A stretch of 64,000 bases of DNA, from positions 16,086 through 80,085 of the forward strand of contig PBJL01000031.1 of NCBI GenBank assembly GCA_002721105.1. The letters are read 5' to 3'. Numbering within the stretch: the stretch's first letter is position 1; each line of letters starts with the position of its first letter. The stretch comes from Acidiferrobacteraceae bacterium. GTDB lineage: Bacteria; Pseudomonadota; Gammaproteobacteria; Arenicellales; UBA868. Position numbers and translations under genes: made by a program. This document shows, piece by piece, positions 17,433-25,242 of the stretch. A model generated the notes under the pieces. That model did not search any database and was not told where the DNA came from. It saw only the letters and a program-made list of their open reading frames with translations.

Positions 17433-18478
17433 GGTGTTTCGCCAAATTCATTGTTACTCAGATCAACAATTGTCGATTCTAAAAATAGTTTTTCATCGGT
17501 CGCATTAACGGGCCAGGTAAGAAAGAGTCCGACTTTTCGGTAAATCCTTAAACATGTGATTAATCCTATATTTCTGTAGAGAAGCGTACCAGTTTCCGAG
17601 CTTTTAATGCCAACACTTGCGCGAAAAGCATTTATGATTTCTATTTGCAACCATCTTAATATTAGTCGTGTATCGTTGTCGCTCCATTTTTTAATAAGCT
17701 CTGCCAAGGGGATTTGATTTCGGACAATGAGGTGAAGATCATGAGGCAATGTTTTAAGCATCATACTGCCTTCATTGTTATGAATATCGTGCGCATGGAA
17801 TGGTGAGTTCCCGCTTAGCTGGAGTAATGTTTGTGCGTCAGCTCGCTCAATGCCTAGTTTTTGACAAAGCCAATCTAAACTAATTTCCTCGTTCGGCAGC
17901 GGTATAGAAAGCTTGACACACCTTGAGCGTATTGTTGCAGGAAGTAAATATGCTTCTTTAATCAAGATAAAGAAATATGTATTTAATGTCGGTTCTTCCA
18001 AGGTTTTTAACAAGGCATTTGACGCATTAATGTTTAATTCTTCAGCTGGATGGATTATCACAACTTTTGCTGCTCCGTAATGTGCACTTACCGAGAGGTT
18101 ACCTATCAAATCACGAATTTGTTCTACACTTATAATTCTCTTTGCAATTTTACGCTTACTTCTTTCTTTCTCAGTACTAAGTTGGTACCGACTTGCTGCC
18201 TGAATGAAATTGTGAGAATTATCAAGCATAGAATGCTCATTTGTAATCAGATGATAATCTGGATGGGTTCCAGCCATAAAGAGATGGCAAGATGAACAAA
18301 CCACACAGTCTTGATCTTCTTTAGCGGCTTGGCAGAGGAGCTTGCGCGCAAATGCATTTGCGAGCTCAAATTTACCGACGCCTTGTGCACCATTAATTAA
18401 AAGCGCAGTCGGAAATTTAGTCTTATCAGTATATGACTCGTTGAAAATTTTTTGAAGCCAGGGAGGTAATGTAGTCAT
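17429..18478 (-). CDS. holB: DNA polymerase III delta' subunit
   Basis: A 349-residue clamp-loader subunit. The AAA+ P-loop region is NGAQGVGKFE (residues 29-38). Four cysteines (49, 58, 61, 64) form the zinc module found in delta' and gamma/tau subunits. The sensor 1 region is ASNALLKTLEEP, followed by TIRSRC, the SRC motif of clamp loaders. Delta' does not hydrolyse ATP in E. coli, and here too the Walker A is unusual. The C-terminal collar domain is present. It lies 10 bp after tmk and overlaps tatD. Confidence 0.92.
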   Translation of the reverse strand: MTTLPPWLQKIFNESYTDKTKFPTALLINGAQGVGKFELANAFARKLLCQAAKEDQDCVVCSSCHLFMAGTHPDYHLITNEHSMLDNSHNFIQAASRYQLSTEKERSKRKIAKRIISVEQIRDLIGNLSVSAHYGAAKVVIIHPAEELNINASNALLKTLEEPTLNTYFFILIKEAYLLPATIRSRCVKLSIPLPNEEISLDWLCQKLGIERADAQTLLQLSGNSPFHAHDIHNNEGSMMLKTLPHDLHLIVRNQIPLAELIKKWSDNDTRLILRWLQIEIINAFRASVGIKSSETGTLLYRNIGLITCLRIYRKVGLFLTWPVNATDEKLFLESTIVDLSNNEFGETP

Positions 18479-18488
18479 ATTAATTTTT

Positions 18489-19145
18489 TCAAAATAATTT
18501 GCTTACATGATTCCAGATTGCTTTATGTATAACTTCGATTGAATCTGAAGCATCAATCAAGCGAATTCTAAGAGGTTCCTCACGTTGACGGGTTAGATAG
18601 GCTTGGCGTACACGCTCTTTAAAAGCCTTTCCTAGCTTCTCAAAACGATCAGGATTACACCCTCTTTTGTTAACTCTATTTAAACCTTCTTCGACCGGTA
18701 AATCTAACAGTAAAGTTAAATCTGGCTGCATTCCTTTTTGAACGAGTTTTTCTAGCTGAAGGATACTTTCAGAATCTAATCCGCCTCCACCACCTTGATA
18801 GGCAAAAGTAGCATCTGTAAATCGGTCACATAGAACCCAACACCCTGTTTCCAGGGCGGGCAATATAGTTGTTGATAGATGATGAGCGCGCGCTGCGAAC
18901 AAAATTAACATCTCCGTGTCAGGATCAGTTGAAAACTCCCCTTTAAGCAGAAGCTGTCTTAATCGTTCTCCTAATTGAGTCCCCCCCGGTTCTCGAGTTT
19001 TTACCACTTCTATTCGGTTATCAATCAGTCGTTTTTCTAAAAGATCTAATTGGGTAGTTTTTCCTGACCCATCCCCTCCTTCGAAAGTAACTAAACGACC
19101 GTTTTTTTTGTCATTGATGCTATCTTCGGAAAATAATACATTCAT
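18489..19145 (-). CDS. tmk: Thymidylate kinase
   Basis: A 218-residue dTMP kinase. The P-loop FEGGDGSGKTTQ is near residue 21. The DR(Y/F) motif appears as LCDRFTDATFAYQGGGGG, and REPGGTQLGERLR and the lid region are present. It makes dTDP for DNA synthesis. The N-terminus is about 15 residues longer than usual; a shorter start is possible but MNVLFSED begins right at the overlap with the mltG stop (4 bp). Co-transcription with mltG and holB is expected. Confidence 0.94.
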   Translation of the reverse strand: MNVLFSEDSINDKKNGRLVTFEGGDGSGKTTQLDLLEKRLIDNRIEVVKTREPGGTQLGERLRQLLLKGEFSTDPDTEMLILFAARAHHLSTTILPALETGCWVLCDRFTDATFAYQGGGGGLDSESILQLEKLVQKGMQPDLTLLLDLPVEEGLNRVNKRGCNPDRFEKLGKAFKERVRQAYLTRQREEPLRIRLIDASDSIEVIHKAIWNHVSKLF

Positions 19146-20146
19146 TTTTGATATTGATCTACAGCCTTACGATGCTCTTCCAATGTTTTTGAAAACTTAT
19201 GAGTGCCATCACCTCGAGAAACAAAAAATAAATCTTCAGTCCATTTAGGCTGTACTGCTGCCATTAATGATTTCATGCCTGGATTTGAGATTGGAGTAGG
19301 AGTTAGGCCTCGTCTTAAATATGTATTATAGGGCCCATCTAACTTTAAATGCTGATGGCGGAGATCTCCATCAAATGTGTTTCCTAAACTATAGATTATA
19401 GTAGGGTCTACTTGTAACGGTATTTTTTGTCTGAGCCGGTTAACCAGAACTCCGGAAATATGAGCTCGCTCTTCCTCTTGACCTGTCTCCTTTTCGATGA
19501 TTGAAGCAAGAATTAATGCGTCATATTGATTTTTTAGCGGAAGTCTATCGAATCTCAAGCTCCATGCCTTATCAAGTTCCTTTTCCATCATAGCATAGGC
19601 TCTCATCAAAACTGATGAGTGTGTTTCTCCACGCACCGAATAGTAGGTATCCGGGAAGAAAATTCCCTCTAGATGATTTCTACGACTACCAATTTTTTTT
19701 AACACCTCTTGATCTGTTAAAGCAGAAATATCAGAAACTAGATGTTCCATGCTATCTAATAATTGGATAATTTCGTCATACGTCCATCCTTCAATCAGTG
19801 TTATTGGGTACGAAATTACTTTGCCTCTCACTATCATTTGTAGAAATTGTGCCGCAGAAGAGCCTTTCGAAATTTGATATTCGCCAGCCTTGATTTTTCG
19901 AGTCTCGCCTTTTAAGGACGAAAAGACAATAAAGGGCCACTCTGCAGTAATAATGTTGTGGTCAACTAGAATTTCAGCTACTTGACGGTTATTGCTACCT
20001 GGAGAAATTAAAATTATGTGATCGTCGATGGCCAGCTTATTATGCATTTGGCCGTAAGCCCACCATGCGCTCATAACTAGAAGGATGGCTATCACCAGTA
20101 ATGTCGAGACCAAGATATATTGAATTTTTCTGATATTGGCAAACAT
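19142..20146 (-). CDS. mltG: Endolytic murein transglycosylase MltG
   Basis: A 334-residue YceG-family enzyme with one N-terminal membrane anchor (about residues 9-31) and a periplasmic catalytic domain. The catalytic glutamate lies in LASIIEKETGQ, and the family stretches DPTIIYSL, YNTYLRRGLTPTPISNPG and DLFFVSRGDGTHKFS are intact. MltG cuts nascent glycan strands and sets their length. It is the first gene of the mltG-tmk-holB-tatD operon. No pabC gene precedes it, unlike in enterics; a 2-hydroxyacid dehydrogenase ends 41 bp upstream. Confidence 0.93.
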   Translation of the reverse strand: MFANIRKIQYILVSTLLVIAILLVMSAWWAYGQMHNKLAIDDHIILISPGSNNRQVAEILVDHNIITAEWPFIVFSSLKGETRKIKAGEYQISKGSSAAQFLQMIVRGKVISYPITLIEGWTYDEIIQLLDSMEHLVSDISALTDQEVLKKIGSRRNHLEGIFFPDTYYSVRGETHSSVLMRAYAMMEKELDKAWSLRFDRLPLKNQYDALILASIIEKETGQEEERAHISGVLVNRLRQKIPLQVDPTIIYSLGNTFDGDLRHQHLKLDGPYNTYLRRGLTPTPISNPGMKSLMAAVQPKWTEDLFFVSRGDGTHKFSKTLEEHRKAVDQYQK

Positions 20147-20187
20147 AGCACTATCAATTCAGAAATAACTCATGCCGCAATGTCGCC

Positions 20188-21294
20188 CTATCGATTCGGG
20201 CCTCTCATCATTGGGAAGGGTTGCCATCTAGTAAGGGGCATACGTGGAAGCACAGATGGATTTACGGCGCTCATTGGCCACTTGCCCTGTAACGCCAGTG
20301 CTACCTCGCGAGCCGCTCGTTCTCGTCCTGCGGGTCTCATGCGAGTGGTAGCAGATGCAGCGTGGGGTGTAAGCACAACATTTGACAACGATAATAACGG
20401 ATTATTAATGCTTGGTGGCTCTTCCTCTAAAACATCTAGGCCAGCGCCCGCTATAATGTTATTCTCAAGCGCATCGATTAGTGCAGCCTCATCTACTACG
20501 CCACCCCGACTGCAGTTTACCAATATTGCAGTTGGCTTCATTGTGTCTAATTCTTTACTGCCAATAATTTTCTTGGTTTCTTCATTGAGTGGCGGATGCA
20601 GCGTTACATAATCAGAGCGCACTAAAAGTTCAATCATCGACACTGGTTCAACCTCCTCACCCGTTATCTTAAGTTCAGATACGTAAGGATCATGGGCAAT
20701 AATGTGGAAGCCAAACGATTTTGCTCTTCGAGCGACCGCTGTACCAATGTTACCAAAGCCAACGATACCAAGAGTTTGCCCCCAAAGCCGCGGTAATTTT
20801 GCTAAAATTGGTCGACCTTTGGCCCACTGACCTTCTCGTACTATCTGGTCTATTTCTCTTAATCGTCGACCAGCAGCCAATAAAAGCATTAAGGTATGGT
20901 CAGCTGTCTCCTCGATGAAGACATCTGGTGTATTAGTCACAACGATTCCCGCTCGTGTAGCTGCATCTACGTCAACCATATCCGTGCCAACACTACCTAC
21001 GGCAAGAATTACGCATTTATCTAATTTTGAGATAATGGCTTCATCGAGATAAATACCCCAAGACACCAATATTGCGTCTGCATCACGAGCTTCATCTATC
21101 AGTTTCTCAATATTATCAGGCGGAATCTCGACTATTTCTGGCTCTGGCTCAACGGATCCCAAGGCCCCTAATTCTAATCGATAACGTTCTCGTATTAATG
21201 TGGAGTCTACTGTTGGATGATCACTGCTTCTTTCATCCCAACCTGGCGCTTCCTTAGCTGTCAGGGGCAGTTGTACTATTACCTTTTTTCTCAT
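20188..21294 (-). CDS. NAD-dependent D-2-hydroxyacid dehydrogenase (CtBP/phosphoglycerate-dehydrogenase-like)
   Basis: A 368-residue two-domain dehydrogenase. The Rossmann motif is VGFGNIGTAVARR. The catalytic triad follows the family order: Arg in NCSRGGVVDE, Glu in DVLEEEPP, His in LTPHAASAT. Length and the LTPHAASATTRMR ending resemble CtBP-type rather than SerA with regulatory domains. The physiological substrate is not evident. It lies 24 bp after the GH51 gene on the same strand, so it may process a sugar-derived keto acid, or be the tail of a long minus-strand run that includes the arsenite oxidase genes. Confidence 0.85.
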   Translation of the reverse strand: MRKKVIVQLPLTAKEAPGWDERSSDHPTVDSTLIRERYRLELGALGSVEPEPEIVEIPPDNIEKLIDEARDADAILVSWGIYLDEAIISKLDKCVILAVGSVGTDMVDVDAATRAGIVVTNTPDVFIEETADHTLMLLLAAGRRLREIDQIVREGQWAKGRPILAKLPRLWGQTLGIVGFGNIGTAVARRAKSFGFHIIAHDPYVSELKITGEEVEPVSMIELLVRSDYVTLHPPLNEETKKIIGSKELDTMKPTAILVNCSRGGVVDEAALIDALENNIIAGAGLDVLEEEPPSINNPLLSLSNVVLTPHAASATTRMRPAGRERAAREVALALQGKWPMSAVNPSVLPRMPLTRWQPFPMMRGPNR

Positions 21295-21318
21295 ATTGAA
21301 GATCTGCCTTGAATAGTT

Positions 21319-23316
21319 TTATAGCACCAACATAGCGAAAGAATGAGGCGGTATTTCAAGCGGTTTAAATTTAAGATCAAAGTTCTGGTGATTTATAAAA
21401 ACATTTTCCTGATTGATCGCCGTATTCGTAGCAAGAGGAGAGTCTCCTTTAACTAAGTAGATTTCCCCAGAAACAACTGAACTGTTTAGCGTAATATTAA
21501 CTTTATCAGTTTCATGACGATTAATTATTGATAAATAGATTTTCCCCGTTTCACTCTCCATAGTAGCTGCCGCATCAATTACCGGAATAGCATCGTAAGC
21601 GGGTAAGGTTCCGGCAGCCTCCGTTGAGAAGGTAGGACTCTCCACATTACACTGGATTGATTTCTCGCCCCGAAACTTAGTGAAAAGTTCAAGCACTAAC
21701 GCTTGCGGCATCTTCCACGTGCTGGGTGGCCCATCAGTAGTTTTTCCATTAGCTAGCCAATAAGTGCTCTGTGGGCCCCCATCTGTTTGAAACGACCAAT
21801 TGTACGTGGGAGTTACCCGATATGGAGCCATGGCATTAATTAAATTATAGATGCACGATCTTTTTATTTTCCCCGGTCTTCGAATGAGACCATTCATTAC
21901 TCCACCAACGTAAATTCCATCCGCTAAATCATAATTGCCTATAAAATCAGGGGCTTTGGCATCGACATAGGTATTCCATTCATCAAATGCTATTGGTACA
22001 TTCGGTGCGCCTGCGGAGGTCAGTACATCAATCGTTTGATCTATCATTGATTCTACTTCGATTGAGCAAGCCACTTTTGCATTGTATAGATTTCCACCGT
22101 CCGGCTTATTTCTCATCATTTCGGTTCGTATTGAATAATAATGAAGGGAGAGTTCCTCTAATTCGCTCCCACAATGCTTTGCAAGCATTTCATTCCATCT
22201 GCCATATAAGTCTATAGGAACTCCTACGGCAATTAACTCAATATTTGGATCCGCAGCACGCATTGCTCGTGAAAACTCGAGATACTTACGGGCATATGTT
22301 TCAGGGTCTACATGCCCAACCTGCCAATTACCAAAAAGTTCATTCCCAACAAACCAGGTCTTCACATCATAGGGCTCGACAAAACCGTTTTCTATTCTTA
22401 ATTTTCCATATTCAGTATTTTTACTACCGTTGCAGTAAGAAACCCACGCTGCCGCTTCTTCTGGAGTCCCATCCCCCATATTTACTGTTAAAACTGGGTC
22501 GGAATTTAGCAATCGACAAAGCTGGATGAATTCATCCGTGCCGACATCATTCGGTTCCAATAAATTAAACGCTGGATCCAATCGCGTCGGTCTTTTATCG
22601 ATAGGACCAACGCCATCTAACCAATGATATGCTGATACGAAATTTCCTCCTGGCCATCGTAGAAAAGTAGGACTCCAATCCTTTATAACATTAATTACAT
22701 CTTTTCTATGGCCTAATACATTGTCGTCAGGCATCACAGAGGTGCATCCAATTCGCAGGCTTCCGATGCCAGTGAACGTTATTGCTAAAATTCCATTTGA
22801 ATTTGTGCGTTGCGCTTTAAGTACTGTTTCATAAGTAGCCCAATCATTAGGAATTTTGGTGATCGACCAATTTTCCCCGTCTAAATCAACATCTACTTCA
22901 TCAATAGGGCCTCTGAGGACCAATCTGATTTTATAACTTCTATCCTCTTCCAAAAATAAATTTTCTTGTTTTATTCCATGCGATCTACCGTCATCTATTT
23001 CAACGGTAATTCTTTGGCACTGACGACCAGAGTAGAAAACAGTGTTGTCATGGACGAATCGGACTATATTTTTGTCAGGGTTGATTGGCAACCATGGGCG
23101 CACTACACCAAAGCCTGAATATTCGTGGCGTAAACCTTCTTGTAGCCCAATATACATATGATCTTGACCTGCGAATTTCCGGTCTTGCAGCATTTCGGAC
23201 CAATGCCCGCCATAGATTGACTGTCCATAATGCTCAAGATTAGCACCATACAAATGATTATGGATTTCTCCTAATATGCTCGTCGCGTCGATTGTTATTT
23301 GAGCGGAAGTTGCCAA
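21319..23316 (-). CDS. GH51 alpha-L-arabinofuranosidase-like glycosidase
   Basis: A 665-residue glycoside hydrolase of clan GH-A. The acid/base Glu326 is in WFVGNELFGN and the nucleophile Glu446 in AFDEWNTY. The RWPGGNFVSAYHW stretch, and AMAPYRVTPTYNW leading to the C-terminal beta-sandwich, are typical of GH51. No signal peptide is seen (MATSAQITIDA), so it acts in the cytoplasm on imported arabinosides. An N-terminal carbohydrate-binding-like region (about residues 75-195) precedes the barrel, which makes it longer than minimal GH51 enzymes. No arabinose pathway gene is beside it except, possibly, the following dehydrogenase. Confidence 0.88.
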   Translation of the reverse strand: MATSAQITIDATSILGEIHNHLYGANLEHYGQSIYGGHWSEMLQDRKFAGQDHMYIGLQEGLRHEYSGFGVVRPWLPINPDKNIVRFVHDNTVFYSGRQCQRITVEIDDGRSHGIKQENLFLEEDRSYKIRLVLRGPIDEVDVDLDGENWSITKIPNDWATYETVLKAQRTNSNGILAITFTGIGSLRIGCTSVMPDDNVLGHRKDVINVIKDWSPTFLRWPGGNFVSAYHWLDGVGPIDKRPTRLDPAFNLLEPNDVGTDEFIQLCRLLNSDPVLTVNMGDGTPEEAAAWVSYCNGSKNTEYGKLRIENGFVEPYDVKTWFVGNELFGNWQVGHVDPETYARKYLEFSRAMRAADPNIELIAVGVPIDLYGRWNEMLAKHCGSELEELSLHYYSIRTEMMRNKPDGGNLYNAKVACSIEVESMIDQTIDVLTSAGAPNVPIAFDEWNTYVDAKAPDFIGNYDLADGIYVGGVMNGLIRRPGKIKRSCIYNLINAMAPYRVTPTYNWSFQTDGGPQSTYWLANGKTTDGPPSTWKMPQALVLELFTKFRGEKSIQCNVESPTFSTEAAGTLPAYDAIPVIDAAATMESETGKIYLSIINRHETDKVNITLNSSVVSGEIYLVKGDSPLATNTAINQENVFINHQNFDLKFKPLEIPPHSFAMLVL

Positions 23317-23380
23317 TTTAAATCCTCAAATAATTATCTTGCAGTGGCCATCGGATAGTTGATTACGATAACTGCTCAAA

Positions 23381-24199
23381 TTAAAGCTCCTTCTTTGAAG
23401 GGAGAGCCATTTTAATGACTGTATATACTGCGCCGCCGATAATCGCTCCTAATATAGGGGCAATAATATATACTGACAACCAACCTCCCCTCGGTCCAGG
23501 AATCGCAATTTCGTTCCATCCCAGAAAGTATGCTACTACTCTCGGTCCAAAATCCCTGGCCGGATTTAACCCTGCTTGAGTTAATGGTGCAATCACTGAA
23601 ATAATTGCTGCTACTCCAACACCGATCAATACCGCCGCCGCTGCACTTGGGGGTCGCGATGGATTTCGGTCGCTCGTAAGAGAAAATACTAGCAAAGCTA
23701 ACATCGCAGTACCGACAACCTCCGCTATAAATGCAGGGCGTAAAGTAACGACCCTCCACGCATCTTCAGCTGTACCAAAAATTGCTGGATTGGGGAAATA
23801 TTCTCCAAAAACCATCGCGCTGAGCTCGCTTCCTGGCCCTCCACGTAGCAGACCATTAACTCGTTCAAATTCAATTATCGCATCTGAAAACATGCCATAA
23901 AGAATAAGAGAAGCTGTTGCTGCCCCTGCTAATTGGGCTAACCAATATGGAACTACTCGTTGCCATGGAAACCGATCAAAAATAGCAAATGCAGCTGTGA
24001 TAGCAGGATTGATATGCGCTCCCGATAGTGAGCCCGCAGTATATATTCCTAAACTTACGCCAAAAGCCCACACAACTGCAACTTGCCATAAACCAGCTTG
24101 GGCTCCAGTAACAACAGCTGCGTTTACGGCGCCCACTCCGAAAAAGACAAGGATAAATGTGCCTACGTATTCGCCAAGCAAAGCACGCCAAAGTCTCAT
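23381..24199 (-). CDS. glpF: GlpF-type aquaglyceroporin
   Basis: A 272-residue MIP-family channel with six spans and both NPA boxes (SGAHINPAIT and GLNPARDFGP). Trp44 aligns with the selectivity-filter Trp of E. coli GlpF, and the Asp after the filter Arg (NPARD) is the glycerol-facilitator signature, so small neutral solutes rather than water alone should pass. Known aquaglyceroporins also pass arsenous acid. The gene sits 62 bp downstream of the pentapeptide-repeat gene and in the same direction as the arsenite-oxidase-type genes. No glycerol kinase gene is adjacent; the polyol operon at the left of the window is 18 kb away. Confidence 0.93.
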   Translation of the reverse strand: MRLWRALLGEYVGTFILVFFGVGAVNAAVVTGAQAGLWQVAVVWAFGVSLGIYTAGSLSGAHINPAITAAFAIFDRFPWQRVVPYWLAQLAGAATASLILYGMFSDAIIEFERVNGLLRGGPGSELSAMVFGEYFPNPAIFGTAEDAWRVVTLRPAFIAEVVGTAMLALLVFSLTSDRNPSRPPSAAAAVLIGVGVAAIISVIAPLTQAGLNPARDFGPRVVAYFLGWNEIAIPGPRGGWLSVYIIAPILGAIIGGAVYTVIKMALPSKKEL

Positions 24200-24261
24200 T
24201 TCAATTATTTCCTTTGTGAGTTTCTTGTTTCATGTGAACATTCTCATTATCACGGGCTGAC

Positions 24262-25242
24262 TTATTTGTTTTTAAATTCTACTGGAACATTAGTTGAACC
24301 GTTAAATTCTGTGTTTATAAAACTGCCACTTTTATCAATCACAACATCTGTCAAAATAGTTTGCGTAAGATCCGCATAATCAAAATTAGCTCCCTCTAAG
24401 TTTGCTTGCGATAAATTAGCGCCAGTCATCTGCGCTAAAGTTGCTATAGAGTTCGAGAAATCAGTGTTATAAAAATCCGCTCCGTATGCTCTAGCCCAGG
24501 ATAAAATTGCTCCGCTAAATGAGGCATTTCTGCTATTTACCCATGAAAGATTAGCGTAACTAAGTTGGGCATTTTGAAAATTAGCGTCACTTAAATTGGC
24601 TTCCGACAAATCAACACTCATCAAATTAGAGTTGCTTAAGTTAGCGCCTCTCAGGTTAGCTCCGCGCAGAACAGTTGCTGCTGGACTTGGGTTTCCAATG
24701 CCAATCGATCCGAAGTTACTTGCTGTTAGGTCAGCACCTTCTAAAACCGCTTGTGTTAGATCGCTGTCTTGAAATACTGTGTTGTCGAGCGTAGCATCAG
24801 TTAAATTTGCTTTTACCAAGGATGATCCCGGCAAAAACCCGTTACTAAGAATAACCCGCTCAAGTCTAGCCGTATTTAAATTAGCCTTGATCATGCTAGC
24901 AGAATGAAGGATAGCATCGCGAACATCAGCTCGCGTCAGATCAGTTCCGTCTAAAAACGCTGAAGACAAATCGGCTGATTTCAAATTAGCCTCTCGCAAA
25001 TACGCTTCCCGAAGATCGGAATTGCGAAGAGAAGCTCCCTCGAAATTTACACCTGTTAAATTTGCTCCCGTCAAAATAACTCCGTCTAAATTCTGGCCTC
25101 GGAAGTCTCTACCGGAGAGATCTACACCGGGATAGAACATTGTTTCATCATAAGCAGATACTGACGCTAAACCAGATAACGATATTAGTAGTCCTATGGT
25201 GAATACAATAACCCAGATATTTTTTATTGTCGTGATAATCAT
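24262..25242 (-). CDS. Secreted pentapeptide-repeat protein
   Basis: A 326-residue protein with an N-terminal signal peptide (hydrophobic segment at residues 9-29, likely cleavage after SVSA) followed by nearly continuous pentapeptide repeats of the A(D/N)LxX type, for example GANLTGVNFEGASLRNSDL. They run from about residue 42 to 305 with a short break at GIGNPSPAAT. It should fold as a right-handed quadrilateral beta-helix in the periplasm. The start codon overlaps the aioA stop by 4 bp (ATGA), so translation is coupled to the oxidase large subunit. Its role is unknown: a scaffold or stability partner of the enzyme is inference from the coupling alone. Confidence 0.88.
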   Translation of the reverse strand: MIITTIKNIWVIVFTIGLLISLSGLASVSAYDETMFYPGVDLSGRDFRGQNLDGVILTGANLTGVNFEGASLRNSDLREAYLREANLKSADLSSAFLDGTDLTRADVRDAILHSASMIKANLNTARLERVILSNGFLPGSSLVKANLTDATLDNTVFQDSDLTQAVLEGADLTASNFGSIGIGNPSPAATVLRGANLRGANLSNSNLMSVDLSEANLSDANFQNAQLSYANLSWVNSRNASFSGAILSWARAYGADFYNTDFSNSIATLAQMTGANLSQANLEGANFDYADLTQTILTDVVIDKSGSFINTEFNGSTNVPVEFKNK

